Below are positions 9,809-16,642 of a DNA stretch of 40,916 nt, in pieces. Position 1 is the stretch's first letter, and every line of letters begins with the position of its first letter. A program made the position numbers and the translations under genes. Origin of the DNA: Candidatus Coprenecus merdigallinarum (lineage in GTDB: Bacteria > Bacteroidota > Bacteroidia > Bacteroidales > UBA932); assembly GCA_018712545.1 (NCBI GenBank), contig DVGV01000056.1:1-40916 (forward strand), written 5' to 3'. The notes beneath the pieces are model-generated. The model saw only the letters and a list, made by a program, of their open reading frames with translations. It was not told where the DNA came from and ran no database searches.

Positions 9809-11344
9809 TCATATTCTTACGCCTTTGGTCCTCTGCTGACGTTGCTGCCCCTCATTTACAGGCGCAGTCTGCCCCTGCTGCAGCGGCTCCTTTATATGCT
9901 TGGTAGCCTCATTGGTCTTTCCTTCGTTATTCACGGCTATCTGGGTACGGCTTTCATTGGACGGGGCTATGACCTGGCCCTTGTCCGGATCGGTGTCATA
10001 CCGGAACGGACGGCCTTTCTCCATGTTGAACTTGATGTATATTGTGGCGGGATTGCCCTGCTTGTCCGGGACATTCTCCAGACGGACGGTCTTGCCGGAG
10101 ACATAATCTGCTTTCTGCTGTTCAGTCAGCTCCACGCCTTTCCATTTTCCTATTGGCTTGATGTTGCCGTTCTCGTCAGTCCACTGGCGGCTGTTCTTCC
10201 TGACTTCGCCTCCGTTCTCCTGATAGGCGCTTCTCCTGCGGTTTTCCCTCTGACCCTGCTGCTCGCCCTGCCATATCCGGGCTGTCCTCGGAACGAACTC
10301 CACGCTTCTGTCCAACGCACTGACCTGCAGGATGGTCTGGAATTTCCGTCCGTTGGCCAGCTCTATCTCTTTATGGACATAGCCGCCGGCTCTGAGCAGG
10401 TTGCGCTCATTCTCGTTGATTTCCGTCTTGCCGATTCTGTCCGCAATGCGCACCTTGTTCACCGGCACATCCTCTATCCTGTTAGTAAAGCGGTCGATGC
10501 TGATGTACGACGGGACCAACTCCCCGGTATCCTTGTCTGCGAGATTCACCACACGTCCGAGATTGCCTGTCTGACGGAGTGCCTTCCTGTCCTCATCGGT
10601 GAATGTGTACCCTTTGTGCGGCTCGTCAAGCCTCGGTTCCTTCCGCACGAAGTCCGGAACGAAGTCCACGCTGCCGTCCGGCATCCTCTTCAGTTCCAAC
10701 CTTGCGCCGAGTTCCTGTATTTCGCCCAACACCTCCACACGCACGGTCAGAGGCTCGGACTTGCGGTAGTTGAGCAGCTTGTCAAGACTTTTGGATTTCT
10801 CAAGGTCCTCACGGGTCAATCCGTACTGTGCCTCGAATTTTTCCCAGTCGATTCTGCTTTCGTCAATAGGCTGGTAGCCTTTCTTCTCGGACGGTGCATC
10901 CTGTCCGTTTTCGGGTTTTCTGTTGTCCTGTTCCATTTCTTTTTCTGTTTGTGTTTCCTGTTGTCCGTTTAAATTTTTTTCTTCTTCTGTCACTGTTTTC
11001 TCATAACCGGAAGTGTCCACCTTGTGAGGGGAGAGCAGTTCCGCATTGGCGGCTGGATTTTTCAGAAGCTCCTTCATAACTTCCAGCAGTTTCTCCGCCT
11101 GGTCTGCCGCAATCCGGTAGAAGCCGAAACGGGATGGATCCTTGCACTGCCTGAAAAAATTCTTGAAAAAATTGTCAATAAGGTCTCCGTGACGGTCAAA
11201 TGTCATGAAGTCCTTTGAATGTTCCGGCTTCGCCGGGACTGTTCTGGGCGACCCGTCGCTCCGGAGTCCGCCCACGACACCGAGTTCGCCCGTCTTCTCG
11301 TCACGGACGAGCAGGATGTCCTTTTCGTCGGTTTTCTTTGCCAT
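9809..11344 (-). CDS. DUF3945/DUF4099-type protein of conjugative transposons (CTnDOT Orf3-like)
   Basis: 511 residues, ATG at 11344. The N-terminal part (KDILLVRDEKTGELGVVGG, then LIDNFFKNFFRQ) and the repeated pattern RIEDVPVNKVRIADRIG / KTVRLENVPDKQGNPATIYI match the Bacteroidetes mobile-element proteins annotated DUF4099 and DUF3945. A highly charged low-complexity stretch (about 115-150) links the two parts, and the C-terminus is Gln/Asn-rich. The protein is soluble and has no catalytic motif I can see. It lies 9 bases downstream of the HTH gene and 38 bases upstream of topB, so all three should be one transcript, matching xis2d-orf3-exc in CTnDOT. Function is unknown beyond that association. 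Confidence 0.85.
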   Translation of the reverse strand: MAKKTDEKDILLVRDEKTGELGVVGGLRSDGSPRTVPAKPEHSKDFMTFDRHGDLIDNFFKNFFRQCKDPSRFGFYRIAADQAEKLLEVMKELLKNPAANAELLSPHKVDTSGYEKTVTEEEKNLNGQQETQTEKEMEQDNRKPENGQDAPSEKKGYQPIDESRIDWEKFEAQYGLTREDLEKSKSLDKLLNYRKSEPLTVRVEVLGEIQELGARLELKRMPDGSVDFVPDFVRKEPRLDEPHKGYTFTDEDRKALRQTGNLGRVVNLADKDTGELVPSYISIDRFTNRIEDVPVNKVRIADRIGKTEINENERNLLRAGGYVHKEIELANGRKFQTILQVSALDRSVEFVPRTARIWQGEQQGQRENRRRSAYQENGGEVRKNSRQWTDENGNIKPIGKWKGVELTEQQKADYVSGKTVRLENVPDKQGNPATIYIKFNMEKGRPFRYDTDPDKGQVIAPSNESRTQIAVNNEGKTNEATKHIKEPLQQGQTAPVNEGQQRQQRTKGVRI

Positions 11345-11353
11345 AAGATTTTA

Positions 11354-11719
11354 TTATTTGAATGATAAATTGATACGGGCCTTGAACTGCCCGATGTTCT
11401 CTTTCTTGAAATGCTTCATGTGCCTTGCTATGAAGTCCAGCACGTCCGATTCCTTGTAATAGGTCTTGTGCCAGAGCAGGTGGTATGCGAGCGCACCGGA
11501 ACTGCGGTAACGCTGGAGGCTCCGCTTGCTCACCTGCAGCAGCAGGCACAGGTCCTGGTTGTCGAACAGACGCTCCCCGTCAAGCAGTTTCACTTCCTTA
11601 AGGTCCGTCGGTTTCCAGTCTCCGTGCAGGGAGGCTATCATGCGCTCCTGCCTGTCCAGCCTCGCGAGGACTTCCGATGCGAATGCCGTGAATGTCTCTT
11701 TGTTGAATGTCATTTCCAT
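11354..11719 (-). CDS. HTH (excisionase-type) DNA-binding protein, Xis2d-like
   Basis: 121 residues from the ATG at 11719, chosen over an in-frame ATG at 11752 because a purine-rich stretch precedes it and paralogues start at this distance from the domain. The C-terminal two thirds form a MerR/excisionase-like winged HTH (HTH_17): LFDNQDLCLLLQVSKRSLQ, then YRSSGALAYHLL, then TYYKESDVLDFI. It is the first gene of the HTH-DUF3945-topB operon, so by analogy with CTnDOT Xis2c/Xis2d it is a candidate recombination directionality factor binding attachment sites. It is paralogous to the two HTH genes on the plus strand at 11957 and 12278. Confidence 0.85.
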   Translation of the reverse strand: MEMTFNKETFTAFASEVLARLDRQERMIASLHGDWKPTDLKEVKLLDGERLFDNQDLCLLLQVSKRSLQRYRSSGALAYHLLWHKTYYKESDVLDFIARHMKHFKKENIGQFKARINLSFK

Positions 11720-11956
11720 ATCGTTTCCCTTTTTACCTGGGACAAAGGTCATGATTCACGGAATGACCGTTACGGGACACACGGGTGACTCACGGATGAT
11801 TTTCCCTGCGGTATGGCTCCGGTGTCGCACGGAAGAGGAGACAGTCGCTTCCTTGTGTCTATGGCATGGACGGACGGATGTCCGCCGAGGATATTTTTGC
11901 CGGACCGGAATGTCACCGGAACAGAAAACAGTGTTGAATCAATAAAATTTTGGAAT
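11720..11956. other. Divergent control region between two HTH genes
   Basis: About 240 bases without a supported gene separate the minus-strand excision operon from the plus-strand HTH pair, so it must hold both promoters. I found no exact TAnnTTTG. The nearest, AAATTTTG at 11945-11952, ends four bases before the ATG at 11957. Small DNA-binding proteins encoded on both sides make autoregulation here plausible, but no operator repeat is obvious. Confidence 0.4.
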
Positions 11957-12253
11957 ATGGAGATAGTTAATGTAGAAAAAAAGACTTTCGATGATCTTTT
12001 GGACCGGATGGAAATGTTCATGGACAGCATTGAGACCATATACGGCAATGGAAAGGCTAAGTCCATGTCCGGATGGCTCGACAATCAGGATGTATGCCTG
12101 ATGCTCAATATCTGCCCGCGCACTTTGCAGACTTTACGGGACAGCGGTGCGCTTCCGTACAGCAGGATCAATCACAAGATTTTCTATAAGGAGGAGGACA
12201 TCCTACGGTTTGTCTCTGTATCAGAAAATGGAAAATTCAGGACTAAAAAATAA
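11957..12253 (+). CDS. HTH (excisionase-type) DNA-binding protein
   Basis: 98 residues from ATG 11957; upstream in-frame codons exist but only this start gives a protein matching its paralogues. After an acidic N-terminal helix (KKTFDDLLDRMEMFMDSIE) comes the HTH_17 pattern WLDNQDVCLMLNICPRTLQ, LRDSGALPYSRIN, KIFYKEEDILRFV. This is the same fold as the minus-strand HTH protein at 11354. It is followed after 24 bases by a third paralogue in the same direction. Such pairs sit between integrase and excision operon in Bacteroides conjugative transposons. DNA binding is well supported; a role in excision control is inferred. Confidence 0.85.
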   Translation: MEIVNVEKKTFDDLLDRMEMFMDSIETIYGNGKAKSMSGWLDNQDVCLMLNICPRTLQTLRDSGALPYSRINHKIFYKEEDILRFVSVSENGKFRTKK

Positions 12254-12277
12254 CAAAGATATCTAAAACTATTATTT

Positions 12278-12580
12278 ATGAATGAGTTGATTGACAAGGA
12301 TCACGAGAGAATAGCCGGCCTTTTCGGACGAATGGCCGTTATGCTGAAAAAATTGGAATCACACCACGAGGAGCACAGGCCGCTGCTCAGAGGTGAGAGG
12401 TATCTGACGGACAGGGATGTATCCCAGAGGCTGAGAATCAGCAGAAGGACATTGCAGGACTACCGCAATGACGGCCGCATATCCTATATCATGCTTGGCG
12501 GCAAGGTCCTGTACCGGGAAAGTGATCTGGAGAGGATGCTTGATGATGCCTACCGTCCGGCTTTCAGGGAAATGGAATGA
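12278..12580 (+). CDS. HTH (excisionase-type) DNA-binding protein, second of the plus-strand pair
   Basis: 100 residues, ATG at 12278. N-terminal amphipathic helix (about 1-35), then the HTH_17 pattern YLTDRDVSQRLRISRRTLQ, YRNDGRISYIMLG, KVLYRESDLERML. It is likely co-transcribed with the upstream paralogue and ends 16 bases before a bidirectional terminator. It is a candidate recombination directionality factor or regulator of the excision operon. The Arg-rich recognition helix (RISRRTLQDYR) supports DNA binding. Confidence 0.85.
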   Translation: MNELIDKDHERIAGLFGRMAVMLKKLESHHEEHRPLLRGERYLTDRDVSQRLRISRRTLQDYRNDGRISYIMLGGKVLYRESDLERMLDDAYRPAFREME

Positions 12581-12596
12581 GTGGCACCGGAAATGA

Positions 12597-12636
12597 AAAA
12601 GCGGAGGACCTTCTGATTTGAAAGCCCTCCGCTTTT
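12597..12636. terminator. Bidirectional terminator between convergent genes
   Basis: Perfect 11-base stem AAAAGCGGAGG (12597-12607) / CCTCCGCTTTT (12626-12636) with an 18-base loop. It has a T-run on both strands, which suits its place between the plus-strand HTH pair and the minus-strand RhuM-like/integrase genes. Confidence 0.85.
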
Positions 12637-12647
12637 AATTATTGCAC

Positions 12648-13052
12648 TCATGACAGTTTATGCCGTTCCTGCCATACCTGAGCCGCATCATATCCGGTTC
12701 TATGATTGCAGTCCGCTGCCGGTATGCAGATATAAAAGTCAAGGCTCTTTTCCATAAACCTCCGCAACATGAGTTCGCGGAACCTGCGGCAGGCTGCCGC
12801 ATTGATGCGGAATGCGACGGCAGCCACCGCCTCCATATTATACGCCTCGGCATAGCAGCCCTCCGCATAAGGGAACAGCCTGACGGCATCAGGCTCATCC
12901 ATTATTCCACTTCTGAAAATCTGCCTTAACGCCTTACGTATCCCGTATGCGCTTACCATGAACAGGTCGGACATTTCCCCTATGGTCATCCACACGGGGG
13001 TATCGGGAAGGATTATCTCGTCGTTCTCGATTTTTATTATACCTCGTTCCAT
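12648..13052 (-). CDS. RhuM-like short protein of the element
   Basis: 134 residues, ATG at 13052, two bases downstream of the integrase stop. The order of conserved pieces follows the N-terminal part of the virulence RhuM family: MTIGEMSDLFMVSAYGIRKA (a helix-turn-helix-like start), FRSGIMDE, then AYNMEAVAAVAFRINAAAC and FRELMLRRFMEK, corresponding to the YnLdmIiaVGYRVnS segment of RhuM. The rest of RhuM is absent. The protein is Cys-rich near its C-terminus (ICIPAADCNH). Its position immediately after the integrase is common in Bacteroides conjugative transposons. Function unknown; DNA binding is possible. Confidence 0.65.
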   Translation of the reverse strand: MERGIIKIENDEIILPDTPVWMTIGEMSDLFMVSAYGIRKALRQIFRSGIMDEPDAVRLFPYAEGCYAEAYNMEAVAAVAFRINAAACRRFRELMLRRFMEKSLDFYICIPAADCNHRTGYDAAQVWQERHKLS

Positions 13053-13054
13053 AA

Positions 13055-14290
13055 TTACAATGTCTTGGAGAAGTTCATCTCTACTTTCTGCATGTCCCTC
13101 ATGATGGAGCTGTCCAGCACTTTAGCATAATGCTGGGTCATTTTTATGTTGGCGTGGCCGAGTATCTTCGCCACATTTTCCATTGAAACCTCATTGGCGA
13201 GGAACACGACCGTGGCCGCCGTATGACGGGCTACATGCGTTGTCAGCCGCTTTTTTATTCCGCAAAGGTCGGCTATCTCCTTCAGGTAGGCGTTCATCTT
13301 CTGGTTGCTTATGACTGGCAGAAGGACCCCTTTATCAACGCAGTCAGGATGTCCGGCATATTTTTCTATAATTTTTCTTGCAGGTGTCAGTACGGGGATA
13401 TTGCTCATCTGATGTGTCTTCTGACGGGCCTTGCGTATCCACAACGCACCGTTATTGTCCTTTATCAGATGTTCCTTTGTCAATTGCAGGACATCAATGA
13501 ATGCCAGGCCGGTAAAGCAGCAGAAGACAAATATATCACGGACCTGCTCCAGCCTCTGAATGGAGAATGTCTTGTTAATCAACACCTCCAGTTCTTCCCT
13601 TGAGAGGAACTCTATATTGACTTCATACCTTTTAAGATGGATGCCGAAAAAAGGATCTTTCTTTATCCATCCATTGGCAAGGGCGATTCTCACTATTTTC
13701 TTCAGTATTTTCAAATGCTTGAGCGCGGAATTGTGCTGCATCTTCTTCTCGGTTTTCAGCCAGAAATCGAAATCACGGATAAATTGTCCACTCACCTCAT
13801 CCAATGTCAGATTGTCCTTGCCGCAGCAGGTGGTGATAAATTCTTTCAGCCGGTTGATACCGGTATCGAATTTTTCAACTGTCGATTCCGTATATTCCCG
13901 CCCTATGAGTTCCCGGCATTTTCTGTTGTGCTCAGCATATATACCCAGCAGAGTATGTTTTTCAGGATTCCTGCCGTAAAACCTGTCCCTGACAGCTTCG
14001 GAAGTTACCGGACTGCCTTCTTTGATAAGGTCACTATGAATCTGTAGAATTTTTGCCCGTACTGTGTCAAGATAATGATTCAGTTCCTTTGCGGTCCTGT
14101 CTTTCCCTTTGGAGCATTCTTTTGCCTGATTCCATTGTTCGGCAGGAATACTGCGTTTAATCATTATCTCCTGACGCCTGCCGTCAATTGTAATTCTGAC
14201 AAAGATAGGAGCTTCGCCACTTTTTAGAAGCTTGTGCTTCTTGATGCAAAACAGCACATTCAAAGTGCTTCTGGATTTCTCGGTGTTCAT
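13055..14290 (-). CDS. int: Tyrosine recombinase (integrase) of the conjugative element
   Basis: 411 residues, ATG at 14290. The N-terminal arm-binding part (LNVLFCIKKHKLLKSGEAPIF ... WNQAKEC) and central SAM-like core-binding domain (about 115-215) are those of Bacteroidetes integrases. Catalytic domain: the position of the first conserved Arg is replaced (FTGLAFIDV, Ala263), a feature also seen in the IntDOT group; Lys near 291 (RKARQKTH), H352 and R355 (HVARH), H379 (LGHANI) and nucleophile Y388 (HYAKV). It catalyses integration and excision through a 3'-phosphotyrosine intermediate. It is the last gene before the right border, facing away from tRNA-Asp, with the RhuM-like gene directly behind it. 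It looks intact, so mobility depends on the missing rest of the element. Confidence 0.95.
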   Translation of the reverse strand: MNTEKSRSTLNVLFCIKKHKLLKSGEAPIFVRITIDGRRQEIMIKRSIPAEQWNQAKECSKGKDRTAKELNHYLDTVRAKILQIHSDLIKEGSPVTSEAVRDRFYGRNPEKHTLLGIYAEHNRKCRELIGREYTESTVEKFDTGINRLKEFITTCCGKDNLTLDEVSGQFIRDFDFWLKTEKKMQHNSALKHLKILKKIVRIALANGWIKKDPFFGIHLKRYEVNIEFLSREELEVLINKTFSIQRLEQVRDIFVFCCFTGLAFIDVLQLTKEHLIKDNNGALWIRKARQKTHQMSNIPVLTPARKIIEKYAGHPDCVDKGVLLPVISNQKMNAYLKEIADLCGIKKRLTTHVARHTAATVVFLANEVSMENVAKILGHANIKMTQHYAKVLDSSIMRDMQKVEMNFSKTL

Positions 14291-14376
14291 ACGCTTTGTT
14301 TTTTGGTTGCAAAATTATGTTTCCGCGTCCAGAATCCTTTTGCGCAAAACATTGCAAATCAATGAAAAATACTCTA

Positions 14377-14417
14377 AAAAGGAGGACTTTTAATGCCCTC
14401 AAAAAAGTCCTCCTTTT
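14377..14417. terminator. Long perfect hairpin upstream of the integrase, terminator-like
   Basis: A 15-base perfect stem (AAAAGGAGGACTTTT, 14377-14391, with its complement 14403-14417) and an 11-base loop, flanked by T-rich ends on both strands. It lies 86 bases upstream of the integrase start and could insulate the element from host read-through; it may also mark the element's right end. Structure is certain, role is inferred. Confidence 0.65.
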
Positions 14418-14471
14418 AGTCCACCTCCAGACTGCTCCAGAATGCCGTATTTTGCCATACCGGCATATACG

Positions 14472-14502
14472 AAAAAACCCTTGAAGCGATTGGACTTCAA
14501 GG
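14472..14502 (-). terminator. Rho-independent terminator of tRNA-Asp
   Basis: Eight-base stem CCTTGAAG/CTTCAAGG (14479-14486 and 14495-14502), then six T on the minus strand (14472-14477). It sits 25 bases beyond the tRNA CCA end. Confidence 0.8.
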
Positions 14503-14527
14503 ATTTGCATTCATTTGCCAAATTGTT

Positions 14528-14605
14528 TGGCGGTGCGGACGGGACTCGAACCCGCGACCTCCGGCGTGACAGGCCGGCGTTCTAACCAGGCTGAACTACC
14601 GCACC
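14528..14605 (-). tRNA. tRNA-Asp (GTC), CCA encoded
   Basis: Cloverleaf on the minus strand: acceptor GGTGCGG/CCGCACC (7 pairs), D arm GTTC...GAAC, anticodon stem CCGGC/GCCGG with loop CTGTCAC (anticodon GTC), T arm GCGGG-TTCGAGT-CCCGT, discriminator G at 14531 and a genome-encoded CCA at 14528-14530. It has its own TTTG-N19-TAnnTTTG promoter and a terminator. It lies about 240 bases from the integrase start, so its 3' side is a possible integration neighbourhood. Confidence 0.97.
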
Positions 14606-14645
14606 GTTTCTTCTTTCACTGTCCCTTCGTTTCCGAAAGGGATTG

Positions 14646-14676
14646 CAAAGATATAGCGTTTTTGATTATTTCCAAA
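14646..14676 (-). promoter_or_regulatory. tRNA-Asp promoter (TTTG-N19-TATCTTTG)
   Basis: On the minus strand, TTTG at 14676-14673, a 19-base spacer, then TATCTTTG at 14653-14646. Both elements are exact Bacteroidetes consensus, with the tRNA 5' end 40 bases downstream. Confidence 0.85.
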
Positions 14677-14691
14677 CTTTTTTAAAAAAAA

Positions 14692-15237
14692 TTATCGAAA
14701 AAATGTGAAATGCACGTTGCCGTATTTCTTTTCTTTCTCAAATCTAGGGTGATTATCAAAGGAATAGGACGCCGGATGCTCGAGGATGAGAAGTCCTCCC
14801 TCCCTGAGCAGACCACCGGGGACACACGGGGCATTGAACACCTTGTCCGGAATCGTATCCAGCCCCTCTATCGCATAGGGAGGATCCGCGAAGACTATAT
14901 CGAAGTCCAGGCGGCAGATATCCAGGAAATCGAAGACATTGTGCCTTACCACGTGCATGCCGCTGATGCGGAAGGAGGCGGCGGTACGCTTGATGAACGA
15001 GGCGTGAAGAGGGTTCATCTCGACCGCATAGATCTCCGGCACTCCCCTGGAGGCGAACTCATAGGATATACTCCCGGTGCCAGAGAAGAGATCCAGGACC
15101 CTGGCAGAGGAGAGGTCGCAGGTATTGTCCAGGACATTGAACAGTCCCTCCTTGGCAAAGTCCGTTGTCGGACGGGCCCTGAAGCCCTGTGGCGGCATGA
15201 CCGTCCGCCCTTTCAGCGTACCTCCTATAATCCTCAT
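14692..15237 (-). CDS. rsmD: 16S rRNA (guanine966-N2)-methyltransferase
   Basis: 181 residues from the ATG at 15237; this start gives the family N-terminus MRIIGGTLKGR and overlaps the previous stop as ATGA. It is a class I SAM-dependent methyltransferase that modifies G966 of 16S rRNA during 30S assembly. SAM motif I is LDLFSGTGSISYEFASRG (about 61-78) and catalytic motif IV is FADPPYA. Length is typical (about 180-190). It is last in an operon with DUF3822 and an anchored hypothetical protein; rsmD next to DUF3822 is a recurrent Bacteroidetes pairing. Confidence 0.93.
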   Translation of the reverse strand: MRIIGGTLKGRTVMPPQGFRARPTTDFAKEGLFNVLDNTCDLSSARVLDLFSGTGSISYEFASRGVPEIYAVEMNPLHASFIKRTAASFRISGMHVVRHNVFDFLDICRLDFDIVFADPPYAIEGLDTIPDKVFNAPCVPGGLLREGGLLILEHPASYSFDNHPRFEKEKKYGNVHFTFFR

Positions 15238-15911
15238 GAGAGCTGCTTTACTCCGGCGAAATAGCTGCCGAGCTCCTCGGCCACTCCGTCTTCCGCCTTG
15301 CCGAAAATGTGAAGCACAGTGTGCTCCGGGTTGAACATCACTTCCTTGATAACGGAGAAAATAAAGTAGGACGCGGTCGCCATATCCGAGGCAGGGAAGC
15401 TGTTGGCGAACAGCAGGCGGTCCTGCTCCGCCGCCACGGCATGAAGCATGCCCTCTGAGAATGATACGAGAAGGCGGTTGTTGCCGGGGACAGAGGCAAT
15501 CCTGTCGATGAGGACATAGGCTGTAGGATAGAACCTCACGTCGCGGCACAGCGAGGTCACCCCCTCATAGATATGGGAGGGCACCGCGAAAACCATTGCC
15601 GCCTTGCGGGACGGCATGTCGAGTGAAAGGACGACATCATCCTCGGAGATATCCCTCACGGCGGCGAGATACGACCGGGGGACACCCTTGGAGAAGAGAC
15701 TCAGCGGCACGAGGGTATATTTCCAGGTCGTGTAATACACCGACACGGAGGCGTACTGCCGCTTGAGCACGGGGGTGAGCTCATGGATAGACAAATCGAC
15801 CGGACAAGAGTGGCTCTCCTGAGTGAGCACCGCTCCGTTCCGGCCGTATACTGTAAAAGAATAACCACTCAAGTCTAGTTGAATGGTTATTCTGTTCTGT
15901 GTTCCGGACAT
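15234..15911 (-). CDS. DUF3822 family protein
   Basis: 225 residues, ATG at 15911. It matches DUF3822, a Bacteroidetes family found directly upstream of rsmD; the sequence has the ASKHA/actin-like feel of that family (ITIQLDLSGYSFTVY at the start, LLVSFSEGMLHAVAAEQDRL later, FNPEHTVLHIFGKAE near the end). The stop overlaps the rsmD start by four bases (ATGA), which implies translational coupling. Its biochemical role is not known. No signal peptide or membrane segment is visible. The family name rests on recognition plus the rsmD context. Confidence 0.8.
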   Translation of the reverse strand: MSGTQNRITIQLDLSGYSFTVYGRNGAVLTQESHSCPVDLSIHELTPVLKRQYASVSVYYTTWKYTLVPLSLFSKGVPRSYLAAVRDISEDDVVLSLDMPSRKAAMVFAVPSHIYEGVTSLCRDVRFYPTAYVLIDRIASVPGNNRLLVSFSEGMLHAVAAEQDRLLFANSFPASDMATASYFIFSVIKEVMFNPEHTVLHIFGKAEDGVAEELGSYFAGVKQLS

Positions 15912-15916
15912 CTGAA

Positions 15917-16531
15917 CTATTCCCAGTTTCCGGCGTTATTGTTAGGATTATTGATATCGCCGACCTTCAGACCGGTATACTGCTTCATATCCTCTTTCTC
16001 TGCCTTAAGGTTGACAATAAGCTGCCTGTCAAGACCGCGGAGGAGGTCATCATAGGAGATGGTGGCCTCGAAGAGAGGTATCTCGATACCGGACACCTTC
16101 TTGATTACGGATTTCATATCGATGCGCTTGCCGCCCGAGTAGGGAATGAAGCTGATCGAGTCGATGAGGCTGCCCTTGCCCTTGAGAAGGGTATCCCTTA
16201 CCAGGATGTCGATACTGTCGCGGGTTACACGGCCCTCGGCTACGGCAACGGAGTCATCCATCGAACCGATCTGGCGGACAACGGTGATATGGCCGTTCTT
16301 GTAAAAATCAATGAGTGAATCGGTGGTCGAGAGGAATCTACGGTTCTCTGTCTTGTAAGCTTCCTGAAGAGTCCTGATGCTCACGAGCCTGTCAATGGCA
16401 ACAGCCTCTCTCCTCTCCACCTCGTTGTCGAAGCGGACAGGTTCCATGATACTTTGGTAGTTAAGATACACAAGTACGATGATTGCAATAGGAAAGACTA
16501 CATAAGTCAAAACCTTGATGAATGTTTTCAT
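15917..16531 (-). CDS. Hypothetical membrane-anchored protein
   Basis: 204 residues, ATG at 16531. One N-terminal membrane segment (VLTYVVFPIAIIVLVYLNY, about 8-26) without a clear signal-peptidase site suggests a cytoplasmic-membrane anchor with a periplasmic domain. The mature part starts with a Glu/Arg-rich helix (VERREAVAIDRLVSIRTLQEAY), reminiscent of pilin-like stalks, and ends in an Asn-rich tail (NNPNNNAGNWE). A conserved Bacteroidales protein of unknown function as far as I recognise. It starts the operon with DUF3822 (5-base gap) and rsmD and is divergent from nrnA. Confidence 0.75.
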   Translation of the reverse strand: MKTFIKVLTYVVFPIAIIVLVYLNYQSIMEPVRFDNEVERREAVAIDRLVSIRTLQEAYKTENRRFLSTTDSLIDFYKNGHITVVRQIGSMDDSVAVAEGRVTRDSIDILVRDTLLKGKGSLIDSISFIPYSGGKRIDMKSVIKKVSGIEIPLFEATISYDDLLRGLDRQLIVNLKAEKEDMKQYTGLKVGDINNPNNNAGNWE

Positions 16532-16613
16532 TGTAAGTATTGTTAATTAATATTAGTTCGTCAAAATATGACGACAAAAGTAAAAATAATAATTAGGACT
16601 TGCAATATATTTT

Positions 16614-16621
16614 TAATTTTG
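16614..16621 (+). promoter_or_regulatory. -7 promoter box (TAATTTTG) of the nrnA operon
   Basis: Exact TAnnTTTG, 21 bases before the ATG at 16643. No convincing TTTG at the expected distance upstream. Its position supports the 16643 start, because the in-frame upstream ATG at 16568 would lie before the promoter. Confidence 0.6.
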
Positions 16622-16642
16622 CATCCACAAATTTTTACCTGC

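Larger units (their letters stand above)
900..14420. mobile_element. Integrase end of a CTnDOT-like integrative conjugative element (partial)
   Basis: Gene content and order match the integration/excision end of Bacteroides conjugative transposons: tyrosine recombinase, RhuM-like protein, small HTH proteins, HTH-DUF3945-topoisomerase III (compare xis2d-orf3-exc of CTnDOT), DUF1896 and a giant methylase/helicase. Both borders are inferred. The right border is placed near the 15-bp-stem hairpin beside the integrase promoter and before the tRNA-Asp terminator. The left border is unknown; the element either continues beyond the window or is truncated in the AT-rich region before 1010. No relaxase, coupling protein, tra genes or rteABC are present here, so only part of the element is in view. 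Both flanks cannot be compared because the opposite end is missing. Confidence 0.8.

Noticed and set aside
15238-15549. Upstream extension of rsmD by 104 codons
   Set aside because: The extension is an out-of-frame reading of DUF3822; the family start MRIIGG at 15237 and ATGA overlap decide the true start.
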